A DNA stretch of 64,000 bases from Riptortus pedestris (GCA_019009955.1 CM032229.1:9703001-9767000); one strand, 5' to 3'. Shown: positions 36,649 to 48,496, counted from the stretch's first letter. A program made the numbers and translations. The notes: generated by a model from the sequence alone, not told the origin.

Positions 36649-36829
36649 TTATCAGAAAGCAGAGTGCGTTATCAGAGCTGGCCCAGGGCCAATATAGGCC
36701 TATTGATGATGCCGCTAACTACCCCCTCCCTCCCCCCTCTCTCTCTTATCTATCGGCTGATAACGTGCTCTACTAATTTCTATTTTCTTCCTTGTAACAG
36801 CTAATGGGCAAATTAGCATCTCATTATCT
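36649..36829. promoter_or_regulatory. GATA-motif cluster, candidate enhancer
   Basis: Five WGATAR matches in 181 bp: TTATCA at 36649 and 36669, TTATCT at 36746, TGATAA at 36758 and TTATCT at 36824. They lie in unique-looking DNA that is more GC-rich than its surroundings (36560-36870) and also holds 'aattagc' homeodomain-like sites. This is a motif count only. In A/T-rich DNA single GATA motifs are common, but the density here and the lack of repeats are notable. Confidence 0.3.
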
Positions 36830-37333
36830 AACCACGATTTCTCCCGCGGCACTAGATTGGGGAAACCGCATCGAGAATTCTTTCTGGTTTCACTTGAACA
36901 TTTCCTTAAAGAGATTACTTAAGTGATTTGAAAAAGATTTAACAGTTAGCAAATAAATATCTATATATTAAAGTATTTTTGAATAAAACGGAAATCGAAT
37001 TACAATATATGTTCACGTCAGTTCTTGATGGAGTGATGAACAATGGCATTACACGCCAAGGGAAGGAAACGAAGTTTTCCATTGCCATCTGCAAGAGAAT
37101 ACCTAACAATAAAGTCATCAGAAAGAGGGTTCCCCCGTGCCAACCCATTCCCGTTCGTAGCCTGGGAGCATTCTTAACCACGACGAACATTAACACATAT
37201 CTCTATGAAGATTACGAGTTTAATATATATTCCAACCATGCCTTGGGCCCGAAGTGGTAGAAAGAAAGTAAATAATGTTCAGAAAAGAGATATACAGAAA
37301 GTTTGAAATACCTCGCTTTTGTTGATTTTCTTT
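36830..37333. other. No gene recognised
   Basis: Opposite-strand frames of 85 and 93 codons at 36939-37260 overlap in balanced-composition DNA. 'GVMNNGITRQGKETKF' on the plus strand is not recognised. Uncertain. Confidence 0.3.
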
Positions 37334-37585
37334 ATGGGAAATCAGCTTTTGAGGTTGTACTCATGTCGTCATTGAGAGAAATGTCTACAAACCATCCATC
37401 GATCTCTCTTAGGAGATGAGGAAAATAACAAATGAGGTGAAATGTTTAACTTTATCCTTTATCTTTTACCGTTTGCGTTTTTAAAGCAAAACAAAAAATG
37501 AAGTTCTTTAAGGGCTTAATTCGAGCCAGAAGAAAGTGGGTTTGGTGGAAGGGACGTCAAAATTTCATAATACCATATGATGCTT
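37334..37585 (-). mobile_element. H-family 3' fragment
   Basis: 'tgggaaatcagcttttgagg', 'tgtactcatg', 'ccatcgatctctcttaggag' and 'ttaagggcttaattcgag'. A minus-strand copy whose 5' half is missing and whose (TA)n is lost. The next copy begins 12 bp away on the other strand. Confidence 0.6.
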
Positions 37586-37597
37586 CTGATAAAAAAT

Positions 37598-38353
37598 GCC
37601 GTCACGCAGGGGCTGCGTTAACTTAGCAGATTTCCAACGCGTTGGTTTGACTCCTACTGATTTACCCACCTCCCTCAACGTTAAGTAGAAATTGGGGTTC
37701 ACTAACAGCTGAAAACAATGAAGTAAGAATAACTCACTCATTAAATGCCTTGAATGACAATTTTAGAACGGCAATAGATTAACAAAATATATTCTATAAC
37801 ATGTTTTGATTCGACTAATAACGGAGAATTGATTTGAATTTTCGGAATGCCACCTCTGAACCCTTTCCTGAATCGATTGCAGCTATTAACTAATACGAAC
37901 TTTAGTATTAAATTAAACGGTTAATTATGGATTATGGTAAAGATCAAATAAACATTTTTGAGTTAATAAGTCATAATTGTTGATATCATCACATAAAATA
38001 GTTCAATGAGAACAATATTTGGTATTTATGCTTCGAATAAAGTGCTTCAGGATAAGTGGTTCAGCTTATTATTAATATGAGTAGAAGTGGGGCTTTTCTG
38101 AAGTGTGAAAATTAAGTCGAAATTTCCCTCTCTAAACCCTCCCCCTTTTTCCCCAGAGGTCCGATTTCAGTTGTTAAGTCTTTATTTTTACTTAAAATGT
38201 TTAAATATCTAGTTTCGTAACGATGAAACAAATATTGCGATCACTAGAGCGGTTACAGACAAATATAAATGTATATAATGTACGGACCTCATTTTTGTCA
38301 TGAGTACGGCCTCAATACCCTATTTGCTGCTAAAAAGTGGAAATCTGCTAAAA
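37598..38353 (+). mobile_element. H-family element, long-form, worn
   Basis: Starts 'gccgtcacgcaggggctgcg' with 'agcagatttccaacg'. It carries long-form blocks ('aacaatatttggtatttatg', 'aagtgcttcaggataag'), the C-rich block near 38138, 'gttacagacaaatat' and a minimal core. The 3' end is partly duplicated and reads 'ggaaatctgctaaaa'. About 756 bp. Confidence 0.7.
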
Positions 38354-39092
38354 CCCGTCTAAATGTCAAATGACCCCATTTTGAGGCTACAGACTCAGCG
38401 GATACGAACGATTCACCTCATTATCCAAACATAGTGCGATGGCGATGGCTTTCTCTCGATGAAAAATGGGCTTAAACTAGAAATCGGCAAGTAGGACGGA
38501 AGGAAGGCATAATTTAGTGATAGTAACAGCTGACTGGGAATGACTGCTGATAATAACTACCTGTTGCCAGCACTCTACACATTTACCTGCACTGGCTATT
38601 CGGCTCCAATATCCACCCCAAGCTGAACGAGAGAAACCTCTCAGCTGATGAGATGTTCTGTCCCACATATGACGAGAAAATATTAGTTTTGAATGACTTG
38701 CAGCAAGTTTTATGTCGAGAAGCGATTTCACCAGTACATTTCTTCCAGTTCGTTTTACAGAATGGCTCATTCGTAAAGATTTACTTTCCCTAGAACATTT
38801 TTTTAGAAAAGTAGTGTGTAAATTCCTTCATGGGCAAACTGTTTTTCGAACAGAAGTAACTGAACTGAAGAAGTTGAGATGTGTTCAATTATGTGCAAAA
38901 TTTTTTGCTGGTGTTTAACACTTAATCCACCATTCATTAATTATTATTCTGATTTTTAAGTATATTAACCATTTTATAAATAGCCAATTTCATTAGAAAT
39001 AATACATGCAAATTATTGAAAATATTTGACTTTTACCGTCAGTTGCCTCCAACAAAACATTTTATATTTTCCTGATTTCTAAGTCCGTACCT
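38354..39092. other. No gene recognised
   Basis: Balanced-composition DNA, 38390-38930, with a 97-codon minus-strand frame at 38477 and a 68-codon plus-strand frame at 38712. No domain seen and no copy of the families defined here. Could be unique sequence. Confidence 0.35.
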
Positions 39093-39169
39093 TTTTAGCA
39101 GATTTCCCTTAACAGAAGTTGCTACGGCAGCTGTACTCATCTGCGTAAATGACAAAAATGTGGTCCGTT

Positions 39170-39400
39170 TAAAATTATTTACATTCTTCATAGTTTTATG
39201 GCAAGGGTCACCAATAAGAAACGTTTTCTCTCTCAAACTTTATTCATACTGCCCTACATGTTTCGTGGTTTACATACCATCTCTTCAGGGGCTATCCATT
39301 TCTGAAGTGGTCGTTTCCCTCGTATGTTTGTTACGACTTTCCCTACTGGGTAGTGGGAGGTAGAGTATTGATAGAAATATTGGGTCCAGAGTAAGAAGAA
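39170..39400 (-). mobile_element. Penelope-like element fragment (candidate)
   Basis: This segment sits between H modules that are adjacent in other copies, so it is an insertion. On the minus strand it contains CTGAAGA ... ACCACGAAACATGTA, then 'gaataaagtttgagaga'. The pairing of CTGA(N)GA with GAAAC is characteristic of Penelope-like element ends, which are known to carry hammerhead ribozymes. No coding part remains. The limits are set only by where H homology stops and resumes. Confidence 0.4.
39245..39296 (-). ncRNA. Hammerhead-ribozyme-like motif
   Basis: Read 5'->3' on the minus strand. Stem I strand GATAGCCC (39296-39289) is followed by the core CTGAAGA (39288-39282). A hairpin that can pair as G(a)TGGT/ACCAC forms stem II (39281-39265). 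GAAA follows (39264-39261), then a tiny stem III CATG, then TA, after which cleavage would fall, and GGGC (39254-39251), which pairs with stem I. All core positions of the hammerhead consensus CTGANGA ... GAAA ... TH are present. Stem II has one extra base and stem III is minimal, as described for Penelope-type hammerheads. Activity is uncertain. Confidence 0.35.
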
Positions 39401-39845
39401 AATTATATGTATATAAATATTTGTCTGATGCTATTTTCTTTTATCGTTACAATACTCTACACATAAGCGTTTCATGCAGACTAACTAAAGATAAAGTTCG
39501 TTAATGACTGAAATCGGACTTGTAGAATGGGGATATAATGCATCGTATTCATAATTAAACGTACTATAAACATTGTCATATGCCTTTATTCCCTTCATCT
39601 ATTTATCTTCAATACTAACCACCATACTTGCATTTTTTCATTCAGTACACCCCCAGTCTTACTTACATCAGAATAGCAATACGCTACTACATCGGGAGAA
39701 ATTCGTTGTGTATGATTTCTTCAATAAGGATTGTAGGTTCTTGTTTTGAAAACGCTCAATTGATCTATCCCATACTCAATATTTAACCTTTTCTGTCAAC
39801 ACTAAATATCATATTTGATTTTGGCTGAAATATGTATCTATCTAT

Positions 39846-40400
39846 CCGCCCATCGTAGCTGGACGAGAGAGCTTTTTTTCCCCTGAAATTTGAATGATTT
39901 TGACCATTTTGTAGAAGCTTCTTTTAAAATATTTTTCTTCTTAATCTCTCCCCTATTTTTGTTTAAAAAAAAGTAGGCGAGCAGGATTTACTGAAGTTTC
40001 AACGCAATTGAGCGTTGAAAGTACCTCGTTAAATATTTATATATCAATTTCCCATCTTCTCAGTTTAAGGAGCGTTTAAATTTAGAATTTTACTATATTT
40101 TCCTATATTGGTCTACAAAATAATAATACAGTTAATCTGGTTAACAGTGAGTCAGAAATGTACCTAAAGTTTTTAGATTTTTTTATAATACGAAATATCA
40201 TACATATTGTTTTGGAAAACTTTTTTCTATGCTAATAGAAGAAATATGACCTCCAGGTCGCTACTGAAACAGTACGTTGACTGTAAAACATATATGAGCT
40301 GAATGCACACAAGTAATAACATAGTCATGGCTCACAAATTGAAGCCAACAACTAGCCAACACTATGAGTGAGTGGGTAAAAACAAAAAAGCAAATCATAT
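39846..40400. other. No gene seen
   Basis: A/T-rich and featureless up to the LTR. Nothing recognised. Confidence 0.4.
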
Positions 40401-41002
40401 TGTTGCGAAAATTAAATACATGAAGGATTAGCAGAGAGAGTCGCGTATTTGGGAAGTGGGGTGTAGATCAAAGAAGCCGACACAGGGTCGAGCTCCTACT
40501 AGTACCTTCCAGTCCAGACGTCGAAGGGCCCAGCCAATTCCCCTTTGATGTATGCCGACGACCTATATACAGAACCGGCCAGCCGCAAGCGAGTCAGTTT
40601 CTTCTCAAGTGCTCATGTGTGCGTTCGGTGCTACAGTGCGCCCTAGTGCAGTGCGGTAAAGTGTTTTTACAAGAAGAACAGTGTTGTGCCGTGACTGTAA
40701 GTAACAGTTTAGTGCCGTGTTTAAGACAGTGCACTGCTGCGAAGTAAAAGACAGTGCAGTGCCGTCTCTCTATGAATTTTAGTGACTGTGAGCGAATTAT
40801 TGGACTTTGTAATCTGAAGAACAGTGACGCTATCAGTGCATATTGTGAGTAGTAATTAAGAATAATTATCCAAGTGTATTGAGCATTATGAAATAAATTG
40901 TACAATGATAGAAACTGTGAAACTTGCGTGTGTTTAATTTTGCAATCCAAAAGAACTCTTATTAGCAACGTTTATCACTGATTTTGGTAATAAAACGTAA
41001 CA
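40401..41002 (+). mobile_element. Solo LTR of an LTR retrotransposon
   Basis: A 602-bp unit that begins TGTTGCGAAAATTA and ends CGTAACA, so it has the TG...CA ends of an LTR. It is bracketed by ATAT on both sides, which fits a 4-bp target duplication. Inside are a TATA-like 'cctatatacag' near 40561 followed by a start region, then 'atgaaataaattgtac' near 40890 that could act as a poly(A) signal. There is no internal gag-pol, so it is probably left by recombination between two LTRs. A relative lies inverted at 52442-53023. TSD size suggests Ty3/gypsy-type, not proven. The antisense 124-codon frame inside it is not a gene. Confidence 0.75.
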
Positions 41003-41169
41003 ATATGATGTGACCGCATCTATTTATATAACCATTTATAAGTTACCATTATGTAAAAGTATATTAGTAATCACTGTATTTGTAAAACATATGATTATAA
41101 ATGTGTCTCCTTCCAAGTTCTACCTTCCATTTATAGTGTGTTTTCTTCTGTTGTAAATTAACTAATATT

Positions 41170-41369
41170 TTAGATTGACTGTATACAACGATCCGAGGTA
41201 TACTAACCAGGTATTTCGAACTTTCAGAAATTCTCCTCCTCTTAACATCATCCTCTCCCCCGTCCGATTTTAACCGTTAACGAACTTGACCTATAGGTTG
41301 GCACGTAACACGAAATATATAGAATTTGGTAACTACCAAACAAAAATGATGACCTCCAGAACATTAGCC

Positions 41370-41421
<52 letters not shown>

Positions 41422-41540
41422 CAGACCTCAGTTTGGTCATCTGCTAGGTAGGATCGATGCACATTTGAGGAAATTTTTCGAAAACCACGCCATGAGCACG
41501 ACCTCAATAGCTGATTTCCCTTCAGGACTAAATCCTCTAG
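41170..41540 (+). mobile_element. H-family element, 5'-truncated
   Basis: 'gtatacaacgatccgaggta', 'gtatttcgaactttcag', 'ccgttaacgaacttgac', a (TA)n at 41370-41418, 'gaacagacctcag', 'ggtaggatcgatg', 'cgacctcaatagctgattt' and a worn 3' end. Confidence 0.7.
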
Positions 41541-43438
41541 GCTAATAGTGGAAGTTTACTGAAAGCAGAAGACAAAACAGTACAAATGAGGTCATTAATA
41601 TTCGTATTAGAAAAAAATTTACTCAATGATCTTGGGAATTTAATTAACCGCAGACATTAATTATTTCTGCAGAGATCTGACCCCAAGGTCGAATGCCTGC
41701 CAACTTTCGCTTTCATTCATTATTGTTCTACATGTTGCACATCGTCTGGCATTTGATCGGGAAACATTGTCACATACAGGGCAATATATTCATTTGCATA
41801 ATAGTAATTTATTAGGGTTTATTTTATTTTTGAAAAAGTATCTGCCCTTTGGATTTAATCAGCTGAAAATACATTATACAAAAATACCTCCAAATCTCTG
41901 TGATTGGTAGTAAATGAGTACAAAAAAGGAGATCTGTTTGTTAAGTTTGATCAAGAAATGTTATATAACCATTATTGTTGGAAAATTGGTTCTCTATCTT
42001 TTTTTTTATTTGTATGGATTGTAACTAACGATTAACAAAGATGTGGAAGTTTTAGCGGGTTTTATTTAGATGTTTTCGGTAATCGTAGTAAATGAGTACA
42101 AAAATAAGATCCGCCTAGGATTCAGAGTAAATTTAACATTTTTTGTATCTGAAAACGCACTAGTATATGATTTAGAATTTCCATGGATCTAAGATGCAAG
42201 ATCTGCATATAAGACTGGGCTAAGATGCATTTCAATTTGCTTAATGATTATATCCATTTTTATTTAGAGTAAACCTTATTTCTTTTTATGATTTCTTTCT
42301 TTTTGTAGTTAGGTTTTATTTTAATGATTTTTTGTTTTCAAATGAACTCAAATGCTTATTACTAATAGCAGAAGGTGCTGTAGTGCACCATTATATCTGC
42401 TTCACTTTTACATCTGTCAATATAATTTTACTACATTCTTGTTTTATTTCATTTTCCGCTATTAGTCCTCTATTCAGATATGTTTTATTTCCGCATGGAC
42501 CCATGATTGCTGTTTAACCGTTTTAGTACTGAACAACAATATATCGTTGTTCTCTGCACTTTCGAAAAGTGGCAACGACCATGTATCTTTGCGCAAGAGT
42601 TAGCGCCTATTATACGCATGACAATTATAAAAATTATTTATTAAAACTTTTTGTTATGTTTTCTGCTAGTTTGTGCCTAAGCACCTTCTAGGCTAGAGCG
42701 ATAAGACAGAAGCTGTAGAGGGATAGTTAGTTGACAACAGTATTCCCAATCTGTTTATGATAGTTATCAGATAGCTCAGGAATCACATTATACATCGGCA
42801 AGGCGGGGTTGAAACCTTTCTCCCAATCTTTCATAGCAGTCAGTGGTTGAAAACCATCCACTTTTTATGACTGTTGTGAATTTTGTAGCTATTTTTCAAC
42901 AAAAAAACACCTCTTTATGAGCATTTTCCCCAACCGGAGCACCCGTTTTCGCTAGAAAGGGGCTAACGACTAAAACCATAATTTGAGACCAAAATGTGTA
43001 ACCTAAATTCTGAGCCCCTAGTAAAGTTTCTAATTCCCCATGGACTTATGTTTTTATGATTCCGCAGTGAAACAGGTGTTGCAGTATGCAAATAAGGTGG
43101 TGTTGAGGCATGAGAGTGACGCGATACAGGAAATGCAGTGAAAGTGACCAAGTTTGTTGACCTTATGTCTGCTTCTCGGAGGAAATATTTCGAGGTCACG
43201 CATTTCAACCGAGATTGTGCTTGTATTATTATTATTTTTTTTTCAATTCTGCTCTTTCTGATTCTATTACTACTACGTAATCGAGAGCAATATCTTTCTC
43301 AGATTTCATCGGAATTTCAACCTCCCTGGAATCAACTTGACTAATTTCGGAGTGACATTTGTACCTATCTCGAATAACTCAATAACGACTCGCCTTAAAA
43401 TGTTGAGATTTCATATTTAGAATCTTTGTTACATTTAG
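41541..43438. other. No gene recognised
   Basis: A/T-rich to 42650. 42660-43340 is more mixed, with frames on both strands at 42963-43344 that show no domain. No copy of the families defined here. Confidence 0.35.
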
Positions 43439-43987
43439 TTGTGTAAGAAAATAATTAATTTTTGTTTAAAAATATTACGCCTTCCAGAACATCGGTTGCC
43501 GCGCAGGTGCTTTGAAAAATTGGTTGTTTTGGATATTAGGGTGTCAGATGAATTTAACTGGGCTACTCACATTAAAATGTTTGCAGTTTCTAATTTTGTA
43601 CAGGAATATTTTACCAATCTATGTAACCCTTAAACACTACTTGCTAATAAAAATAATATAATAGTAAAAGACACAAATAATTTAGTTTGTAGAGATATTG
43701 ACCAAGCACATAACTCAAAATACAATTCCTTTTACAGACTATTCTATAACTTTTCACATCCGTAACCAGCCAATTACTTTCAATTTAACATCAGCATAGA
43801 AACATTAAGGACCATAAGCCAACTGATAGTCTACAATAGCGAATACATTAAAATAGCCCATGCAAGTAAAGCCCATATCATAAAATTAGACGAAATATGT
43901 AAGTGCTGTAAAAAATACATTTATAATAGTCTGAAGCGTGTAATGCTACATTGCCCTGTACTTGTAAATCACCGAAAACAATATTGA
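43439..43987 (+). pseudogene. Decayed LINE ORF2 C-terminal region
   Basis: One frame can be followed for about 183 codons, broken by stops at 43631 and 43763, to a TGA at 43985. It begins 'ILRLPEHRLPRRCFEKLV' and continues 'FNWATHIKMFAVSNFVQEY'. It ends with 'ICKCCKK' and 'VMLHCPVLVNHRKQY', that is C-x2-C ... H-C-P ... R, the zinc-knuckle end of LINE ORF2. Absence of frameshifts over this length is notable. A 3' UTR continues to about 44235 and ends 'aaaataaataaatac' plus A-rich sequence. It is a different family from 5667 and 34331. Clade not determined (CR1-, L2- or R1-type are possible). Confidence 0.55.
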
Positions 43988-44235
43988 AAAGCTAAATAAC
44001 ATATATTACTTTATTAAGAGTATATTATTGTTAGTTTATTAACCATTAATTGTTGGTTTTATTGTCCGGAATTTTGATATATTGCTTATGTATTGTTATA
44101 TATTACTTATATTATAAGAATATTCGAAATTGTCGAATTGTAAATTATTTAAGTAGAATACCTAACGATAATTACACAGAATACCCTGGCAACGCACACG
44201 TATTTATGCCAAAATAAATAAATACAAAAAAATTA

Positions 44236-44730
44236 AAAATAATTGTGTCCTCATGGAGCTCCACCAGGTGCTAGAGAGCACCCATGTGCCAACATATAAC
44301 CCGACACACACGTGGTTTGTATGTAGGTTGAGGGGTGGAATAAGGGTCAGTAAGGCGCTGCGATGCCGAGCGGAGGCGGAGAGAGCCGATGTTAGCCGAA
44401 TACTTTCCCCCAGCTGGGTCCCATCTTCCTTTCGACTTTCATTGAGAAGAGCTGTTGCCCCCACTCCAGCCCCTTCTAGCCTTTGACAGTTGTAGACCGC
44501 CAGTTCTGCCTGCCATGTCTCCTCATCTCCAGCTCACTCTCCTTCGACGTACATCTCCCGATAATCGATGTCTGTCCATCTTCTAACTGCATTCCTGGAT
44601 TTCGCCAAGAGGTAAATTAAACTCATTGCTTTTACACTAACTTCCATCTCCTTGCATAACCTTTCCAGTAATACCTGTCATGGATGAGCTAGTATTGGAC
44701 ATACTTTCTTTTCTCATTAACTTTCTTAAA
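44236..44730. other. GC-richer block of unknown nature
   Basis: 44240-44560 is one of the most GC-rich parts of the window and has CpG dinucleotides ('gcgctgcgatgccgagcgg'). Frames are open on both strands at 44204-44486 (86 and 77 codons), so coding sense is ambiguous. It directly follows a LINE tail and could be exon, old retroposon or CpG-rich unique DNA. Not resolved. Confidence 0.3.
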
Positions 44731-44780
44731 TTCCGTGACGCAGGGGCTGCGTAAACTACGCAGATTGCCTAAGTGCTGAC
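44731..44780 (+). mobile_element. H-family 5' terminus, solitary
   Basis: 'ttccgtgacgcaggggctgcg' and 'cgcagattgcctaagtg' are the H 5' end. What follows to 45010 shows only weak long-form similarity. The next complete copy starts at 45018. Confidence 0.55.
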
Positions 44781-45017
44781 AAAACTATCTACCGTTTTCG
44801 TCTCACCGTGTATTCCCTATTTCCAAATACAAATCCGATGATTAGAACTGCCTGAATGAAATCTTCATTAATGAGGCCATCACACAACGTATTTATATGT
44901 ATCTCATCTGTATTAACTATTTAAGCTTGCAGTTTAAGTAGTTTCATGATCTATTTCCTTATTGTTAAAGTGCGACCATTAAAAACAGTAATTTATTGAT
45001 GTCTGAAAACTAAAATA

Positions 45018-45961
45018 GTCCGTCACGCAGGAGCTGCGTAAACTAAGAGGATTTCCCAAGTACAGATATAACACACTTGTGATCTCATATTCTCTATTTA
45101 TATGTAAACCACTGATGAATAGAAGGGTGTGAGGTTACTGACAGCACAGAAAACAGGACAGTACTAATAACTCGCTAAATACATGAGTTACAAAAACATA
45201 CATAGAACAACAATTGTTTTAAACCATTGTTAGTTTTACAAGATTGGTTCTACAACATTTTACGATCTGACTTATGATAACGATAACATTTTGAATATTT
45301 TCGAATCCTCCTCTAAACCTCTATTATTCCACGTCCGACTTCAAGCAATAACAAATATGGTCTTTATTGTTGACTGAAACGGTTAAATATCGAGTATGGA
45401 ATAGATCAAGTAACAGAACGTAATATCTTAATTGATGACGTCATCATGCAACGAATTTGCAAGTATCTTGAGTAATAAAGGTTTCTTGAAAACAATTTTT
45501 TGTATATACGCTTTTAATAAAGCGGTTCATGAAGGCTGAAAATTTAAAAAAATACAAACATTTCTGCTAATAATCTTCAACCAAAGAAATAGTATATAGA
45601 ACAACATTATTATAAAATTAAATTTACAAAGAAATTGGTTATATATAATCCGACTCATAGTAACAGAGATATTTTGAATTTTTGATTTTATTACCCTGTA
45701 AACTCCCCTCCGCTCTCCCTACCAATTTCAGAGGTTGTCGATATAAGAATAATTTTATATGAAACACTTATATATTGAGTTTGGTAACGATCAAACAAAA
45801 ACGGCAACTAGCAGACAAGTGTGTTTGTGTGTGTGTGTGTGTGTGTGAATATGTAATGATCTGATTTTCGGCATCAACTAGTTAGGATCGACGGACATTT
45901 CGAAAATCGTGTTATGAATACAACCTTAATAGCTGATTTCCCTTAAGGAAAACCTCCCAAA
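45018..45961 (+). mobile_element. Long-form H-family element, complete
   Basis: 944 bp with both ends: 'gtccgtcacgcaggagctgcg' and 'aatagctgatttccctt' with a slightly worn hairpin ending 'aaacctccc'. The internal module ('agattggttc..caacatttta..gatctgac..aacgata' then a C-rich block then 'gacttcaagcaataac') occurs at about 45238-45360 and again at 45637-45750. Between the two is a block with 'gatgacgtcatc' and 'gaaaacaattttttgtat'. The microsatellite core is (TG)n near 45820-45847 instead of (TA)n. This shows the structure of the long form. Confidence 0.8.
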
Positions 45962-46224
45962 TCCCATTTTATATCTCTTTCACCTCCTTTGACAGTTTTG
46001 AGACTTAAGCGCTCTCACTGCTTTGAGATGTCTGAATCATGACATCCTGAAAGTGGCCTTTCGTACCCAAATAATTAAAATGTATAACTTGACAAATTTA
46101 GCCTTCAAGATATGTAAATTGAAGCAACGTAAAATAATGTCTGTGTTTTCTTTTCTTTTGGTGCTCAGTATGTGAGATTTCTTAATAATTTATGTAAACT
46201 TAGAGCCATGTCGGAAAGAGGAAT

Positions 46225-46350
46225 TTATTTAGTGGCGTATTCGCTATATAAATTCCGGAGTTCCACCCTGGCAAGAAAAGGGCGATAACCTGTAAATAAT
46301 CATTTCCGATTGGAGTTAGTAGCACAATGTGGACATTAATAAATTATTGT
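46225..46350 (+). mobile_element. SINE family S, head lost
   Basis: 'ttagtggcgtattcg', 'gttccaccctggcaagaaaaggg', 'gataacctgtaaataatc', 'ccgattgg', and the tail 'tggacattaataaatt'. Confidence 0.6.
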
Positions 46351-48496
46351 TACATGTGTGCTTTACCAATTGTTATATAATCCATTTTTCGAGGCACAGT
46401 GTGTCAATAATGACACCGCCTAGCAAGCCGTATATCCTGTATAGCGGATGGAACCTGTTTCGAAACAACCCCTAATTCTAGTTTGGTGGCACGTGATCAG
46501 TTTGACGAACACCTTCTCCGCGGAATAAAGCATTAAAGCTCCCATAGTCTATTCGGAGGGAATAATATTTTTATTCAGGTCGTTCCAGTCTCGTTAATGC
46601 CTCCCTGCTCGTTCGTCACTCAAAAAAATCTGAAGGATTTCAACCAACATTTTTTTTTAGCAGGCAACGACCCCAAGGTGACAAGCAACATCTGCTAAAT
46701 GAGAATTCGATGTTTCCATTAGTAGTGGGAGTTTCCTTCGAAATCAAATCGTATATTCCCCAATATCATCCTTGATATTGTGTTTAAGATATAAATAAAT
46801 TCAATAAATTGAGTTTAGCATATATTATGTTTAAAATATGATAAGATGATACGGTTTCATAAGGAATTTATGAATCAAGACAAGCAAGGGATTGCTAATA
46901 TGTATATGGAAAGTAATCATATTTATTTCGATATTTCAGTGATGAGTATCGCATCACTCCATTCAAATCATCAGTCACGGAGTACATAATTGACAGTCTG
47001 TAGAGAAAATGACGTGTTCTAGAATCGTTGAGTTGCAGTATGTAACCTTCTCAAGTTAATTGAGCTAAAATTCTTCATTTTATGAAATTTGTTTGAGACA
47101 CAGTGCTCCTCAGCAGAATTAAATTTCCTCTATGTATATTCTCATAAGTTCGGTTATGCAATTTTTTAGAATAAGTTCTAAAGTATTTTATTTTTTTCTC
47201 TGATACAAAAACAAACTAAAATTAAAAGAACTAACAACAAAAGGCTGTTGTAATACCGCTTTGGTAGATACGCCTTCATCAAAGATGGAGAAAATAAGGT
47301 CTGCTCAAATTACAAAATTTATAATAAATATATATATATATATATATAAAACGCTATAGTGGCAAATTTTCAATATTTGTACTAGTGATTCAGTTCCTTA
47401 ATGGCCAAAATCATTTATTTATTATGTAGAGCTCAGCAACGATGGTGAATTGGCTCTTCTTAAATATCGTGACTAAAAAACCAATAATTGAACACACATA
47501 ATAATATAAAGCACAAAATTATGGGAACGAAACACAAAACACTAAAAGAAACTGGAAACACGATCACAACTTAGAACAAAAGTTAAAAGGAAATTTACCA
47601 AAATCAAACAAAGACTTGTAGTGGATTAAAAAATGAATTCGTATATGTCTACGTTAAGTGGAAAAAATATCAAAATATTTTATCAACCGACTCTTGTGTA
47701 TTAAGTAATTGTGTACCGTCTTGATTATACAATTTTTTCTAAAAATAATCAGCAATCAATAATCCCACTCTCTGATTTTCACATAAGCTGTTATATCACT
47801 ACTCAGAAGCGTGGAAGTACACCTTCAAGAAATTTTTAATACTCAGCTATTTTTATCCGAATTAGGAGACTAATTGTTTCTGAATTTCAGATATACACGT
47901 CTGTGATCTTTGAATCCTTTTGGTTTTATTAATTTGCCATAGTTTGCCTATTTCGTCATTAATTTTCTCTAATTTGCTATATCACTATTATATTAGATTA
48001 GTTAAAAGTGCAATTGTTGTCAAATATGCAGTCAACACACTCACTATTTGTCAGCCCTGTTGATAAGAAAACCTGCCTAGACTCTCAAAAAGCCGGACAC
48101 AAATAGACTTGCCTAGTGAAGGGGAGGTAGTATTTATAAGTTTGTTAAGAGCTGTGTAATTTGCACCTTTGTGCCTTGAATCCTACACCAGCAATGTTGG
48201 CAGCCACTAACATATATCCATTAACTTGTCACAACAAACATATCACTCGGACATTTTAATAAGTGACAGACAAAGGAAAAAAAAAATGTACCGATTTATT
48301 TCTCGTCGTCGGTTTCAAAAATCTGGGACACAATACTTCTTTGTACTTCTATTAAATTAAATAAACACAATTTTTATTTATTTATCGGACCCCGCTAAAA
48401 CGACACTTCATTTAAAATGATTTCATTTAAAAATAATATAGGCTACCTCCGTTCCAATTCATTGGAACAAAAAATATCATTGAGCTCAAGACATAT
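46351..48496. other. Mostly unexplained; worn H fragment at 47230-47420
   Basis: 46380-46780 is mixed in composition with no recognised feature. At 47230-47420, 'ggtagatacgcc', 'aaataaggtctgctcaaat', a short (TA)n and 'agttccttaatggcc' look like an old minus-strand H piece. The rest is A/T-rich. Confidence 0.35.

Larger units (their letters stand above)
39093..39845 (-). mobile_element. Long-form H-family element, interrupted
   Basis: The left end is TTTTAGCAGATTTCCC. The body resumes after an insertion (about 39170-39400) with 'atatttgtctgatgc', 'gttcgttaatgactgaaatcgg' and the long-form block to about 39845. The clean 5' terminus is missing. Confidence 0.65.

Noticed and set aside
40594..40968. 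124-codon minus-strand ORF
   Set aside because: It lies antisense inside the solo LTR. A similar antisense frame appears in the 52442 LTR (52442-52699), which is explained by shared LTR sequence, not by a gene.
44204..44486. Opposed 86- and 77-codon ORFs
   Set aside because: Both strands are open because the block is GC-rich. No domain or splice signal favours either, so no gene is called.
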